Shown piece after piece: positions 37,030 to 46,114 of a DNA stretch of 64,000 nucleotides. The stretch covers positions 1-64,000 of the forward strand of contig JASJEI010000002.1 in the NCBI GenBank assembly GCA_030064795.1. Reading direction: 5' to 3'. Made by a program: the position numbers and the translations under genes. The stretch is from Pleurocapsa sp. MO_226.B13. GTDB taxonomy: Bacteria > Cyanobacteriota > Cyanobacteriia > Cyanobacteriales > Xenococcaceae. The notes beneath the pieces were generated by a model. That model had not been told where the DNA came from. It ran no database searches and saw only the letters and a program-made list of their open reading frames with translations. The stretch's first letter is position 1; every line of letters starts with the position of its first letter.

Positions 37030-38121
37030 TTAATTGTTGTCAGGATTGATATATTTAAACAAAGAACCATAAGCAACACGAGTCCTTTTGGCCGCATTAT
37101 TCCAGAGTTCAAAGGCTACATCCTCTAACTTTTGATTGTCAGCTGACACCATCCGCGACAATACGCTGGCATCAATAAACGACCAAAAGGAACAAGACTC
37201 TAACATATATGGTTCAGCAGTTTCTGCATGAATCCGAAAATCATAGAGAGAATAATCGCGGTTTCCTAAAGCTTGGTGGGCATTTTTAACCGCTTTAGTT
37301 AGTTTTTGCCTTAATTCTGGATTTATATCCGCAGGACAAGCTATTTCCACTGGCTGTCTAGCTAACATACCGTCGTCTTGAGTACCTAATTTATCATCGA
37401 GGGTTCTGATTGGATTATCTTTTGTAAGCAGATATTCGATCGCTGGTAAGACATAGAGTTCGGCATTTTTTTCAATTACACCGACGCGCAATTCTCTGCC
37501 TGGGATATATTCTTCAATTAGCAAGATATCGTCGTATTTAAAACCAGCTTCTAATGCGGGTTCGATTTCCGCTCTATTTCTCACCAAAGTCACCCCCATC
37601 GAGTTGTCTTCGGAGTTGGGTTTGACAACAAAGGGTGGTTGCATAGTTAGGCGATCGCCCCGTCTTAGTTGTTGTGCTTGAGCAACTTTGACTCCCGCAG
37701 CTTCGAGGATATTTCTCGTATAAGATTTATTGGTAGTTAATGCCGTACAGTCAGATTTTGCGCCGACTACAGGTATCCCCAGAATATCTTCAAAAAAGGC
37801 TCGGTAGCTGGTCATTCCAGGGAAACAAAACATATGCGGAACAACTACATCTACCTGGGGGAGTTGCGCGATCGCTTCGACAAGAGTTATTTTGGCTTCT
37901 AAGTTATCTAAAGATGAACCCAACTGCCACGAACCATCGGGATGTACTACCGCATAATAACTTTTTACTCCCGTAGGCTGTACTACCTCTTTAGCATAAA
38001 TTACTGATAGTTTGTAATAAAAATCGGAAACAGCAGAACCTACTAGATGTAAAACCGATAAAGTAGAAGTATTTAGAGAAGATTTAAATTTATCTGAAGT
38101 AATTGTTTTAAATGTAGTCAT
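37030..38121 (-). CDS. mysD: D-Ala-D-Ala ligase-like MAA synthase
   Basis: Matches MysD, which adds serine, threonine or a similar amino acid to mycosporine-glycine to give shinorine or porphyra-334. It has 363 residues with an ATP-grasp fold: VVVPHMFCFPGMTSYRAFFE, GAKSDCTALTTNKSYTRNIL, PFVVKPNSEDNSMGVTLV (about 166-183), LLIEEYIPGRELRVGVIE and YSLYDFRIHAETAEPYMLE. It differs from peptidoglycan Ddl enzymes and follows a mysB-mysC pair. Last gene of the leftward cluster, 16 bases behind the symporter gene. Confidence 0.88.
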   Translation of the reverse strand: MTTFKTITSDKFKSSLNTSTLSVLHLVGSAVSDFYYKLSVIYAKEVVQPTGVKSYYAVVHPDGSWQLGSSLDNLEAKITLVEAIAQLPQVDVVVPHMFCFPGMTSYRAFFEDILGIPVVGAKSDCTALTTNKSYTRNILEAAGVKVAQAQQLRRGDRLTMQPPFVVKPNSEDNSMGVTLVRNRAEIEPALEAGFKYDDILLIEEYIPGRELRVGVIEKNAELYVLPAIEYLLTKDNPIRTLDDKLGTQDDGMLARQPVEIACPADINPELRQKLTKAVKNAHQALGNRDYSLYDFRIHAETAEPYMLESCSFWSFIDASVLSRMVSADNQKLEDVAFELWNNAAKRTRVAYGSLFKYINPDNN

Positions 38122-38137
38122 TTTAAAATTTTTATTG

Positions 38138-39535
38138 TTAGATTTGTTTTTTGTTTAGCTGTAGAAATATAGAGGCGATCGGGTAAATTAAAAAGCCCGC
38201 AGCCATACCAGGAAAGACTTCATAAACTGCCCCAGAAAGTTCTAGACCTAGTTTCCAAGTCATTGCCACGGCAATACCCGTTACCATCATGGCGATCGCC
38301 ACTGGGGTAGAGACAGGCTTTTCAAAACAGCGCAAAATTAATAAAACTCCCAAGCCAGAAGCTAAAATCGACCAAGCAAAGGTAATCAAACCAAAAACGC
38401 TATCGTTATTTACTAAAGCGATTACTAAGACAATGGCGGTGACAACTAAAGTACCGATCTTGGCAAAACGATAGGACTTGGCTAATCCAGGAAATAAGTC
38501 CTGAGTCAAAGCTGCCGAACAAGATAAGATCTGGGAGTCGGCAGTCGAAATAGTAGCTGCAAACAAGCCAGCTAGCATTACCCCTACTAATATTCCTGGT
38601 AGTAATTCCTGAGATAGATCCAGTAGGGCTAATTCTGGATCGTCTAAGCTTGGTAATAATACTCTTCCTGCCAAGCCGATCGCGATCGCCGTAAAAGCGG
38701 TAACAAGACCACAAATTATTTTAAGATCCCGCGCTTTCCCCATATTATCAGCTGAATCCAGTGCCATCGCCCTGACTAATATATGAGGTTGTCCCACAAC
38801 GCCAAAACCCGCTACTAACCAACCAATAAAGAAAGGTAAAAAGCCCCAGGCTAGATCGGAGGGAAATAGAGCTACTAGGTTGACATCTATCTGTCTTAAA
38901 TCAGTATACAGGTTATTGAACCCGCCACCAGCAAAAATAGTGGCAATCAATAGCAACAGCAAAGCCATAATCATGACGATGCTTTGTACCGAATCTGTCC
39001 AGATCGAGGCTCGAATCCCGCCACTGAAGCAATAAGCAACCACAATTACTGCCCCAATAATAATACCCCAGGCATAGTCCCAACCGAAAAGACTGTTGAG
39101 GGCTTTACTTCCTGCCAATAGTTGTGCAGCAGCATATGTACCCAAAAAGAAAATAGTTATCAGGGCCGAAATAATCATAATCCAACGATAACCAGATTGC
39201 TTTTGTGCCAAAAATGCGGGAACGGTTTCTGAGTCCGAGGCTTCTGAAACCTGGCGCAATCGCTTAAAAACTAACGCCCAAGCGAGATAATCGCCGATCG
39301 CCCAACCAATCGCCAACCAAATCCCAGAGATTCCCTGAGTATAGGCATAGCCTACCTGGGCTGTAAATAAAAAACCACTTTGCCCAGTAGACAGTGCCGA
39401 CAAAGCGATCGCGACTGGATTGACTTTTCTCCCTGCTAATAAGTAATCAGTTGTCGTATCCTGCTTTTGGGTTGCAGCATAGACTCCAACTACGGTAAAT
39501 AAGATTAAAAAGAAAATAAAAGAAAGAGCGATCAT
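38138..39535 (-). CDS. Sodium:solute symporter (SSS family) within the MAA cluster
   Basis: A 465-residue inner-membrane transporter with about 12-13 helices, related to the Na+/proline-pantothenate symporters: TDYLLAGRKVNPVAIALSALSTGQSGFLF at the N-terminus, PHILVRAMALDSADNM, and SAALTQDLFP after helix 8. The SSS fold couples uptake to sodium. Its place between mysD and the rest of the cluster (16 bases to mysD) makes an amino acid substrate or a mycosporine plausible. Transport of MAAs by this family would be new as far as I know; that is inference. No regulatory partner is seen. Confidence 0.85.
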   Translation of the reverse strand: MIALSFIFFLILFTVVGVYAATQKQDTTTDYLLAGRKVNPVAIALSALSTGQSGFLFTAQVGYAYTQGISGIWLAIGWAIGDYLAWALVFKRLRQVSEASDSETVPAFLAQKQSGYRWIMIISALITIFFLGTYAAAQLLAGSKALNSLFGWDYAWGIIIGAVIVVAYCFSGGIRASIWTDSVQSIVMIMALLLLLIATIFAGGGFNNLYTDLRQIDVNLVALFPSDLAWGFLPFFIGWLVAGFGVVGQPHILVRAMALDSADNMGKARDLKIICGLVTAFTAIAIGLAGRVLLPSLDDPELALLDLSQELLPGILVGVMLAGLFAATISTADSQILSCSAALTQDLFPGLAKSYRFAKIGTLVVTAIVLVIALVNNDSVFGLITFAWSILASGLGVLLILRCFEKPVSTPVAIAMMVTGIAVAMTWKLGLELSGAVYEVFPGMAAGFLIYPIASIFLQLNKKQI

Positions 39536-39681
39536 TTAAGGAAGAAAGATAGAGGAATAAGGAATAAGGAAATTAACTGTAGGGTGGGCAAAACCTATTT
39601 TATTGCCGACAACTCAAACTTTTAAACTATTGCCCCCCTAATACCCGAAAATTTTATATATTTTATATATTTAGCTCAAGA

Positions 39682-39975
39682 TTATTTGTTGAGGATTTCA
39701 GATGATTTTTGAAAACTTTCTTTCGGAAATACAAATGGTAGATTCCCCCAATAGTTTTTTTCTGGCTTACATTTTAAGGAGTCTGGAATAATAAAAGCCC
39801 CTGGTTCAAAACCTGCTGAGGTAAATTCCCATTTTCTCAATCGGTAAGACCAATGGTAAAGGGTATATTTATTTTGTTTTTCAACGACTAAGACTGCGTG
39901 TCTCAGCCCTGCACCTCGATCGCCACTAGGCTTATTCCAGGCAGTTAAGGGAGTTAAATATAGCCAAGATTTCAT
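39682..39975 (-). CDS. Hypothetical small protein in the MAA cluster
   Basis: A 97-residue protein, no family recognised. It is rich in Trp, Tyr and Lys (MKSWLYLTPLTAWNKPSG, ALVVEKQNKYTLYHWSYRLR, FTSAGFEPGAF). There is no signal peptide or membrane helix. It lies between the second methyltransferase and the symporter and reads in the same direction, so it is probably part of the transcript. Confidence 0.55.
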   Translation of the reverse strand: MKSWLYLTPLTAWNKPSGDRGAGLRHAVLVVEKQNKYTLYHWSYRLRKWEFTSAGFEPGAFIIPDSLKCKPEKNYWGNLPFVFPKESFQKSSEILNK

Positions 39976-40081
39976 TGGCTTTCTATCGGTTTGAATACAA
40001 TGTTTAGTATCGCGATCGCCATGATCTTCGATAACTTTCCTGGTTTCTTTTCTATTACTAATTACTATGGCGATCGATTAG

Positions 40082-41134
40082 TTACTTCAAGCTAAATTCC
40101 ATCCCAGACAAGCTATTAGTAGTTTTAATAACTCGTTCTAGTTTAAAACCACTGCTTTCAAACAGTTCTTGGAATTGCTTTTTAGTACGCCAGCCACCTC
40201 CAGGAGTAGCAACGTTGATCTGTACGGCAAAGATACCAGGCATAATGCCATCCGCTTCGGTTTTGGGTTCGTCAAGATCGGGTACAAAAGACTGTAGCAA
40301 GATTAATCTGCCGTCATCGGGGAGGGCTGCTTGGCAATTTGCCAAGATTTTTCTCGCGTCCTCGTCACTCCATGCAGAGATAAAATGCTTCATGACGATC
40401 GCTTTTGCCCCCGTCGGCACTTGTTTAAATACATCTCCCGTCTTAATTTCGATGGCATCTGGATCGACTCCCTGACTGCTGATATATTCTTTTGCAGTTT
40501 CAGCTACATCGGGTACGTCAAATAAAATTCCCTTGCAACCATAACGTTTGACAATGTTCGCAATTAAGCCACCCTGTCCCCCACCGACATCCATTACCGT
40601 TTCGTACTGACCAAAATCATAGGCATCTAGTAACCCATCTACCTGAGAGTCGGTCAAGAAACTCATCGCCTTGATGAAAGTATCTTTACTCCACTCGTTG
40701 TCATAACAATATTGATAAACACCTTTATCATTGGCTAGTTCAAAAGGGACTACTCCTTTCTCTAGTGCCTCTGGTAAGATCTTCCAGGCATCCCACTGCG
40801 CTGGTTCGATTAGATGCATTGCTAAATGTCCCGCAGAAGGTTGTTTATTTGTCACCAACAAAGAAGATGTTTCCGTCGGTGCAAATACTCTTCCTGGCTT
40901 TTCTTCTAGTACATCTACATGAGCTAAGGCGCGGAGAATAAAGTATAGTCGTTCGGTATCGGTGTTAGTTTTTTCTGCCAAACTTTCTACGGTTTGTTCT
41001 CCCTCATCGTCTAACAAATTAAATATACCCAAGCGAGTCGCGTTATAAAGACACTGACTCTTAACAAAAGTTAACATTAAATCGAAAACTCTTTGCTGGG
41101 CTGCGGTATTGGGGTTTGCGTTAGTGGCGACCAT
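40082..41134 (-). CDS. Second O-methyltransferase of the MAA cluster (Methyltransf_2 type)
   Basis: A 350-residue SAM-dependent O-methyltransferase of the type with an N-terminal dimerisation domain (LMLTFVKSQCLYNATRLGIF), like hydroxyneurosporene and plant COMT enzymes. The SAM-binding part has VMDVGGGQGGLIANIVKRYG (about residues 177-196), LFDVPDVAE, TGDVFKQVPTGAKAIVMKHF and RLILLQSFVPD. It is unrelated in sequence type to MysB and does not replace it, since a MysB homologue is present at 42708. It stands between mysC and the small ORF in the same direction. Possible roles are methylation of a mycosporine or a different step; the substrate is unknown. Confidence 0.85.
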   Translation of the reverse strand: MVATNANPNTAAQQRVFDLMLTFVKSQCLYNATRLGIFNLLDDEGEQTVESLAEKTNTDTERLYFILRALAHVDVLEEKPGRVFAPTETSSLLVTNKQPSAGHLAMHLIEPAQWDAWKILPEALEKGVVPFELANDKGVYQYCYDNEWSKDTFIKAMSFLTDSQVDGLLDAYDFGQYETVMDVGGGQGGLIANIVKRYGCKGILFDVPDVAETAKEYISSQGVDPDAIEIKTGDVFKQVPTGAKAIVMKHFISAWSDEDARKILANCQAALPDDGRLILLQSFVPDLDEPKTEADGIMPGIFAVQINVATPGGGWRTKKQFQELFESSGFKLERVIKTTNSLSGMEFSLK

Positions 41135-41227
41135 TTTTTAAATTGATAATAAACAACGGACAACGATTATTTTGTGACGGAAAAGAGGCATTTTCCTTTC
41201 TCCTCCTTCCTCTTCTCTCATTCCTTT

Positions 41228-42592
41228 TTAATCTCCTCCTATTTCGACTAGTTTGCCGATGTTGAAGTCAATTTTGACCCAGCCTTTGAGACGGCGAAGA
41301 TTATCTAGCAAAAGTAAAGGAATTTGCCAATTATGTAGCATTAAAAAAGGCAAAGGGTCATTAGGGTCTAAAATTGCGTCAGTTCCTTTTGTTACCTTTT
41401 GCCACCAAGCTTTTAATTCTGCTAAAGAACGAATACTTAATAATCTCCAGAGTTCGTGATAAGTCCAATAGGTAGGCTTGCTATCGGGTAAAGGAGTAAT
41501 TGGTGGTTCTCCTGGTTCGCCATCGGTTAAATAGGCTGCTGCTACCCCTGGATGGTCGTGAAACATGGTGATCGCCGAATGCAAACGGGGATTACATTCA
41601 ATCGGATACACCGTACCGTCTTCGGTTTGAATCATGTCAAAACAGATTTGTCCCGTCAGATTCATTTTTTGGATAAAAGTTGCTACCCATTGGTAGATTT
41701 CAGGATTATCTATCTGTTCGTAATTGACCTGAAAAGGAGAGGATTTGGAACAGCAGTGCAGCCTAATTTTTCCTTTGCGCGCCGTGGCGTGGAAACAGTA
41801 TTCTTGTCCGCGAATAAATTCCTGCATCACCCAAGGTTTTTCGGGACTAATGGGTAAGCTACGCACGTATGCTTCCATTTCAGAAAAAGGAAGTCTGGTT
41901 AAATCTAACCGCAGCACCGAATCATAAGGAATGCTCTTGACAATATACTTGCTACCATCACTCTCGAAATCAAAATCCAAAATCTGCTGCGGATCGCTGA
42001 TGCGGAATACTTTGGGTGCAGACAGACCTAATTCTCTGGCTTGAGAACAAAATGCGTGTTTGTCGTCGAGAATTGCCGTTATTTCTGGATCGAGATGAAT
42101 TGACTCGCAGTAAGGTTCTAGAGCTTTTTTAGCTAAAGAATCGTAGTAACTAGCAATGGGACTGGATACGGGAACAAACAGATCGATGTCTTTTTTTTTC
42201 GCTATATCTACCAAAGCTTGACAGTAGCCTTCTGGATCTTTTTCTGGTATCGGTACGGTAAAAAAGCCTTTGACAGCACGAGAAAAACGATGACCCGACA
42301 ACCAATATTTATGGGTTTCGACTAAATATACTTCGTGTCCGTCTCGATAAAAAGACCGTGCTAGCTGCAATGCCTTGGTCATTTTTGCCCCAGTAATCAG
42401 GATGCGTTTTTTTGCCGTTGGGTTGACTGTCGCAGAGGTAGCTTGTTTGCGCAGACCAAAGAGGATGTTGTCGATCCAGGAAAGCAATACCATTGCCAGA
42501 TTAAAAGGAAGCAACAGCAATAGTAAAGCCAGAGTACCTATATTTTTAGCGATCGCCGAACTACGCTCTAATATCAATAGTATTTGAAACAT
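41228..42592 (-). CDS. mysC: ATP-grasp MAA synthase (mycosporine-glycine synthase)
   Basis: MysC joins 4-deoxygadusol and glycine to give mycosporine-glycine. The 454 residues match the characterised cyanobacterial protein in layout: N-terminal hydrophobic segment (NIGTLALLLLLLPFNLAMVLLSW, about 16-38), then RILITGAKMTKALQLARSFYR, HKYWLSGHRFSRAVKGFFTVP, CSQARELGLSAPKVF, PWVMQEFIRGQEYCFHATAR and ECNPRLHSAITMFHDHPGVA (catalytic Glu-Cys-Asn-Pro). The C-terminus KGWVKIDFNIGKLVEIGGD is also conserved. It lies 115 bases after mysB. Confidence 0.95.
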   Translation of the reverse strand: MFQILLILERSSAIAKNIGTLALLLLLLPFNLAMVLLSWIDNILFGLRKQATSATVNPTAKKRILITGAKMTKALQLARSFYRDGHEVYLVETHKYWLSGHRFSRAVKGFFTVPIPEKDPEGYCQALVDIAKKKDIDLFVPVSSPIASYYDSLAKKALEPYCESIHLDPEITAILDDKHAFCSQARELGLSAPKVFRISDPQQILDFDFESDGSKYIVKSIPYDSVLRLDLTRLPFSEMEAYVRSLPISPEKPWVMQEFIRGQEYCFHATARKGKIRLHCCSKSSPFQVNYEQIDNPEIYQWVATFIQKMNLTGQICFDMIQTEDGTVYPIECNPRLHSAITMFHDHPGVAAAYLTDGEPGEPPITPLPDSKPTYWTYHELWRLLSIRSLAELKAWWQKVTKGTDAILDPNDPLPFLMLHNWQIPLLLLDNLRRLKGWVKIDFNIGKLVEIGGD

Positions 42593-42707
42593 ATCTTTTA
42601 AGGAAAAAGGAGCGAGGATAGAGGAATAAGGAATTTTTTGGCATCGGTAAAAAGTCTTTAAGATCGATCTTCTTTGCCGATCTGCATCTTATTCCCCAAT
42701 CCTTAAT

Positions 42708-43586
42708 TTACTTGCGTTTAATTAGAGTCAGACCATCTCGGATCGGGACTAAAACCTGTTCTACCCGAGGATCTTCGGCAACAAAACGATTAAAACTGGC
42801 GATCGCTTCACCATTAACACTGCGTTGAGTTTCTGAGAGATAGGGTTGTCCCTGCAATAAGGTATTGTCTACACAGATCAAACCATTGGCTGTCAAGAGG
42901 TTGGTTTCCAACAGTAGGTTAAAGTAGTCAATATACCCACCTTTATCGGCATCGATAAACACTAGATCGAAGGATTCTCCAGCCTCGATTAAATCTTGCA
43001 TCGTTTCTATTGCTGGTGCAACTTTAATCTCAATTTTTTTACCGTGGGGTGAGGCCGCAAAACACTCTTGAGCAAAATTAGCAACATATTCATCTACTTC
43101 ACAAGCCAGCAAATAGCCATCATCGGGCAACGCTTCGGCGATCGCTAATGCCGAGTAGCCTGTAAACATACCAATTTCTAGGACGCGCTTGGACTGACTA
43201 ATAGACACCAACATCTTCAGCAACTGTCCTTCTATATGTCCCGAAAGCATTTCTTGTTCTAGGGCTTTTACAGTTTCGCCATCGCTAAAACGTTTACTCC
43301 AATCTTCTGCTTGAGTTTTTTGAGTCAAATTGGCTAAAGCTTCTGATTCAGAAGTCGTGCAGTCTTCTAAATAGGGGTCAATTCCCGCAGCCAATTGATA
43401 TACCTTGTCTAATGAGGTTTTTAATTCCCTCGAAATTGATTCGCTTTTAGCTGCTTTTAAGATTTGCTCTAGCTGCTGAACAATAATTCCCAAGGGAGTT
43501 ACTGGTCTGGCAGCTTTTTTTTGTTCATTCGCGCTATTGGAGTTGTCTCCAACATTAATCCCAGAAGTATTTACTGTACTTACCAC
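42708..43586 (-). CDS. mysB: MAA O-methyltransferase
   Basis: MysB methylates desmethyl-4-deoxygadusol to 4-deoxygadusol. It has 292 residues. N-terminal VTPLGIIVQQLEQIL and AAGIDPYLEDCTTSESEAL are family marks; EQEMLSGHIEGQLLKML follows. The SAM site is VLEIGMFTGYSALAIAEALP (about 136-155), with FDLVFIDADKGGYIDYF and LICVDNTLLQGQPYLSETQR. The first gene of the leftward block. The gene for the sugar-phosphate cyclase MysA that normally stands next to it is not in the window; the upstream spacer (about 950 bases) shows no trace of it. Confidence 0.93.
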   Translation of the reverse strand: MVSTVNTSGINVGDNSNSANEQKKAARPVTPLGIIVQQLEQILKAAKSESISRELKTSLDKVYQLAAGIDPYLEDCTTSESEALANLTQKTQAEDWSKRFSDGETVKALEQEMLSGHIEGQLLKMLVSISQSKRVLEIGMFTGYSALAIAEALPDDGYLLACEVDEYVANFAQECFAASPHGKKIEIKVAPAIETMQDLIEAGESFDLVFIDADKGGYIDYFNLLLETNLLTANGLICVDNTLLQGQPYLSETQRSVNGEAIASFNRFVAEDPRVEQVLVPIRDGLTLIKRK

Positions 43587-44540
43587 TTTTTATTCAATGT
43601 TCCCCACTAATAGTTTTTGAATTGATGTTGTTTTTCGCGTCTGTATGCTCGCGTGTCTAATCTCGCATCAGGATATTATTCATGCAAATTTTGCATACTG
43701 CTCTATTTTTTTGACTCTCTTTTCTCAAGAGCTTCAAATAAAAAACAGCATTCTAATTTTTTATAGCCATAGCAAGTTCTCAGGTTTCGTCTTTGAATAC
43801 GCCTTTGACTAATAAATAATAGTATTTAATTTTTTGACCTTCTCTAACTCGAAAGATAATATCCGTAGCTATCAATCATTGCTGGGATTTTACTGACAAT
43901 TTTGGCACGATAATAACTAGAAGCTTACCGAGATAAACTTCCATTTATTGCTTAGAGATTTGTTCGCTTACTTTGAACAGAAATGTCTTCGATCGAGACA
44001 ATTCAGTTTTCAATTTAGCAGAAAAATATCAGACATTAAAGATTTGCTAGTTAATCTATCATTGGATAGATGCTAAGTTTGTCTGTCTGATTATCGACCC
44101 TTGATAATTTTAATTTCCAAGCTTTTGCTTTGCCAAAAAATAAGCTAAAGAGAATAGATCTCCAACAAAGTTTTATTAATAACAGTATTGTGGACAGCCT
44201 TTAATTAATTTTCTTGACCCCACTTAAATATGTTTAACACATTTTCCGTTTACGAGCATCTTTAAATAGTCATAAACAGAAAAATTAGGTTCGAGGTAGG
44301 CAAACAACTAATCGCCATGCAAACCTCAGTCTACTATTACTAAATCACTTTCAAGCTTAAAATAAAGTTTACTTTACAGAGTTTATCATTATCGAGCTAC
44401 TTAATGTAAAGTTTTTTTGAAAAATATTGACTAATAGTTACGATTACCAGAGTGTTTTTGTGGCAAAGTAATCAAGGACTCAAGGAAAATTTAATTCTCA
44501 TTAATTGGGTTAACAGCAGCGCAAATTATAGGAGTAGTTG
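43587..44540. other. Long spacer between mysB and the CruG-like gene
   Basis: About 950 bases with divergent flanking genes. No open frame of note and no remnant of mysA could be recognised on either strand. It is AT-rich with a 15-bp imperfect palindrome at 43682-43696 (ATGCAAATTTTGCAT). It presumably holds the promoters of the MAA block and of the glycosyltransferase gene. Confidence 0.55.
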
Positions 44541-45731
44541 GTGAATTCTGAGTTGTTTTATGGAATTGCATTGATAATTTTGCTATCTCAAATAGTAGCC
44601 ACAGCAATTTTATTATCTCGCTTATTAAAGGGAGCAACTAGGCGATCGCCTTTGAAACCCCAGGTAGCTAATCCCGATTTAATCGGTAAAGTAAGTGCAG
44701 TCGTGCCTACTCTCAATGAAGCCGAACGAATTGGCCCTTGTTTAGAGGGATTGAGCCGTCAGAGTTATGAATTACGAGAAGTAATTGTGGTCGATAGTAA
44801 TTCTCAAGACGGCACGCAGAATTTGGTTAAAGCTGCGGGAGAAAGCGACCCTCGATTTCGTCTGATGAGCGATCCTCCTTTACCTGCTGGCTGGGTTGGT
44901 CGTCCTTGGGCATTACATACAGGATATTTAAACATATCTCGGCAAAGTGAGTGGTTTTTGGGTGTAGATGCCGATACTCAACCTCAACCTGGATTAATCG
45001 CTAGTTTGGTTAGCGTTGCCGAAGCAGAAGGTTACGATCTGGTTTCCCTCGCACCACAGTTTATTTTGCAGTATCCAGGGGAATGGTGTTTGCAACCTGC
45101 TTTATTAATGACTTTGCTGTTTCGTTTTGAGTCGGCTGGAGTCGATGCGGTTAGTCCCAGTCGGGTAATGGCAAACGGACAGTGTTTTTTGTGTCGTCGT
45201 TCGGTACTAGAAAAACTTGATGGTTATAGTACGGCTGCGGGTTCGTTTTGTGATGATGTTACCCTGGCAAGAAATATTGCGGATGCGGGTTATAAAGTCG
45301 GCTTTTTCGATGGCTCGCAGGTAATTAAAGTCAGAATGTATGAGGGTGCAAAAGAAACTTGGAAGGAATGGGGGCGATCGCTAGACCTCAAGGATGCTGC
45401 TGCTACTCCCCAGGTGTGGGGTGATGTTTTGTTTCTCTCGTGCGTACAAGCTTTACCCTTACCGCTGCTTTCGATCGGTTCTTACTTACTTTATTTGGGC
45501 AACACATACCCCACAATAATCGCTATATTTAGTTTAAATGCTTTCTTGTTGTTATTGCGTTACGGAATGTTAATCGCGATCGCGCCTTCTTATTCTGGTT
45601 TATCCTGGTTCTTTTGGTTATCTCCCCTTGCCGATCCGTTAGCGGTTTTACGCATTTTTTTATCCTCCCTGAACAAGCCAACCAAATGGCGAGGGAGGAG
45701 TTATGTTAAAGGAATGAGGATAGAGGAATGA
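44541..45731 (+). CDS. cruG: Family 2 glycosyltransferase, CruG-like
   Basis: An approximately 396-residue membrane-bound GT2 enzyme. N-terminal helix (about 8-30), then SAVVPTLNEAERIGPCLEGL, VIVVDSNSQDGTQNLVKAA, GWVGRPWALHTGY and GVDADTQPQPGLI (D-x-D), the ED-type CDDVTLARNIADAGYKVGFFDG, and two to three C-terminal helices. This layout agrees with CruG, the carotenoid 2'-O-glycosyltransferase of myxoxanthophyll synthesis. The assignment rests on general resemblance. I prefer GTG at 44541, six bases after GGAG, to the TTG at 44538. Confidence 0.72.
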   Translation: MNSELFYGIALIILLSQIVATAILLSRLLKGATRRSPLKPQVANPDLIGKVSAVVPTLNEAERIGPCLEGLSRQSYELREVIVVDSNSQDGTQNLVKAAGESDPRFRLMSDPPLPAGWVGRPWALHTGYLNISRQSEWFLGVDADTQPQPGLIASLVSVAEAEGYDLVSLAPQFILQYPGEWCLQPALLMTLLFRFESAGVDAVSPSRVMANGQCFLCRRSVLEKLDGYSTAAGSFCDDVTLARNIADAGYKVGFFDGSQVIKVRMYEGAKETWKEWGRSLDLKDAAATPQVWGDVLFLSCVQALPLPLLSIGSYLLYLGNTYPTIIAIFSLNAFLLLLRYGMLIAIAPSYSGLSWFFWLSPLADPLAVLRIFLSSLNKPTKWRGRSYVKGMRIEE

Positions 45732-45788
45732 GGACGAAAACAATAGCAAGACAATTGCCAGCTATCTATACGCTCTCTAAACAGAGAT

Positions 45789-46010
45789 TTACTTGGCAAC
45801 TGAAGGAATTTGGAAGGTTTTGGCTTTAGGTAGGGTTTTTCCTTGAGATTTAAATGATTTAATTAAAAATGTTAAAACTTTTTGGGCATTTGCCAAGGCT
45901 TGTTCGTAAGTTTCTCCGCAAGTATTGCGATTACCCCATTCTGGAAGACTAGCAACAAAACAATTGTCTTTTTGTGACCATTGAATAATTATTGAGTAAT
46001 TATCGTTCAT
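45789..46010 (-). CDS. HicB-type antitoxin domain protein
   Basis: A 73-residue protein from the ATG at 46010, which has a good AAGGAAG ribosome site (a longer upstream start is less likely). It has the partial RNase-H-like fold of HicB: YSIIIQWSQKDNCFVASLPEW, then CGETYEQALANAQKVLTFLI. HicB neutralises the mRNA interferase HicA, but no hicA gene is adjacent. Solitary HicB-like proteins are common in cyanobacteria. There is no DNA-binding C-terminal domain. Confidence 0.8.
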   Translation of the reverse strand: MNDNYSIIIQWSQKDNCFVASLPEWGNRNTCGETYEQALANAQKVLTFLIKSFKSQGKTLPKAKTFQIPSVAK

Positions 46011-46114
46011 TATTATTAACTTCCTTATGATTACAAAGTAACTGATGTACATACATCATCTCTGTTATAACCTGTGGCATTTCATTTATCATTTATCGCT
46101 ATCTCAAGATCGTT

